A stretch of DNA of 64,000 nucleotides from CALOFP01 sp942492635. GTDB taxonomy: Bacteria > UBP6 > UBA1177 > CALOFP01. Below, piece after piece: positions 63,795 through 64,000 of the stretch. The stretch is from contig CALOFP010000003.1 of NCBI GenBank assembly GCA_942492635.1, forward strand, positions 496,001 to 560,000, in the 5' to 3' direction. Each line of letters begins with the position of its first letter. The first letter of the stretch is position 1. Below the pieces are notes generated by a model. The model saw nothing but the letters and a program-made list of their open reading frames with translations. It was not told where the DNA came from and did no database searches. The translations under genes and the position numbers were made by a program.

Positions 63795-64000
63795 CTATGG
63801 AGTTCTGATTATTACTGCATCTTCACCATAAGGTATTGAGGCACCATCTGTTGATTTTACATTTTCCACTGTAAGCAAATATTTTGACTGTCCTTTTAAT
63901 CCATCAACATCAAGAATTGTTCTAGATGGATGGTCGGGATCAATTTTTACACCAGTAATTTTAACTTCAGGAGTAAACTGATAATTTTTAATATCACTGG
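63795..64000 (-). CDS. C-terminal part of an Ig-like (SbsA/Big_5-type) domain protein, cut by the window edge
   Basis: The minus strand is open from the right edge to a TAG at 63795-63797, encoding about 67 residues such as VKITGVKIDPDHPSRTILDV and then GQSKYLLTVENVKSTDGASI. The pattern of a strand-rich domain ending in YLLTVENVKS..G resembles Big_5 domains, which also appear in the lipoprotein at 31931. The start lies outside the window. Probably a cell-surface protein. Confidence 0.6.
   Translation of the reverse strand, partial: SDIKNYQFTPEVKITGVKIDPDHPSRTILDVDGLKGQSKYLLTVENVKSTDGASIPYGEDAVIIRTP

Overview
The window looks like a chromosomal segment of a Gram-negative, probably anaerobic bacterium. 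Evidence for this is a PilY1/type IV pilus minor-pilin cluster, several lipoproteins with lipoboxes followed by long Asp/Glu-rich linkers, DUF1566 proteins, a Tc/Rhs-type toxin, an [FeFe]-hydrogenase-like sensor and a double-Cache hybrid histidine kinase. The style is that of uncultured deltaproteobacterial or Myxococcota-like genomes. That placement is a judgement from gene content, not a phylogenetic result. No rRNA, tRNA or CRISPR array was found.

Layout. 1-4.1 kb: rhomboid protease, DNA polymerase IV and a CorA transporter with an MgtE-type N-terminal domain, all leftward and separated by repeat-rich spacers. 4.6-7.8 kb: a three-gene rightward operon (thioredoxin-like [2Fe-2S] protein, [FeFe]-hydrogenase-PAS sensor, SpoIIE/PP2C phosphatase) that reads as a redox or H2 signalling unit. 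8.4-13 kb: a five-repeat DUF349-like coiled-coil protein and a leftward hybrid histidine kinase. 13.2-16.7 kb: an overlapping three-gene SPFH operon whose first gene fuses a cation-diffusion-facilitator transporter to HflK, followed by HflC and a second HflK.

17-29 kb is the accessory region. A 2427-residue SpvB/TcdB/RHS toxin has a distinct C-terminal module and a probable immunity gene. It is followed by a graveyard of orphan toxin tips, a second probable immunity gene, a transposase tail, an IS91-like element (HUH transposase plus a split tyrosine recombinase, bounded by 11-bp inverted repeats) and a truncated second copy of the RHS core.

29-36 kb: surface lipoproteins on both strands, including two DUF1566 proteins behind a clear cobalamin riboswitch, a duplicated-module lipoprotein and a PI-PLC-like lipoprotein. 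36-39 kb: a GGDEF protein, a small unknown protein and a 2'-5' RNA ligase-like protein.

39-46.6 kb is the core leftward operon rimP-nusA-ylxRQ-infB-rbfA-nrnA-truB, whose genes mostly overlap or abut. 46.8-55 kb: a possible HExxH secreted protein, an unknown exported protein, and the pilus-tip operon pilY1-fimT-pilV-pilW-pilX-pilE. 55-64 kb, all leftward: a CotH-like lipoprotein coupled to an outer-membrane-like protein, a QTMAN-like glycosyltransferase with a small coupled gene, small proteins, an Xaa-Pro aminopeptidase, a cysteine desulfurase with an extra N-terminal region, and the end of an Ig-like-domain protein cut by the right edge.

The most promising unusual items are the CDF-HflK fusion operon, the cobalamin riboswitch in front of DUF1566 lipoproteins, the hydrogenase-PAS/phosphatase signalling operon and the decaying RHS toxin-tip array with its IS91-like element.
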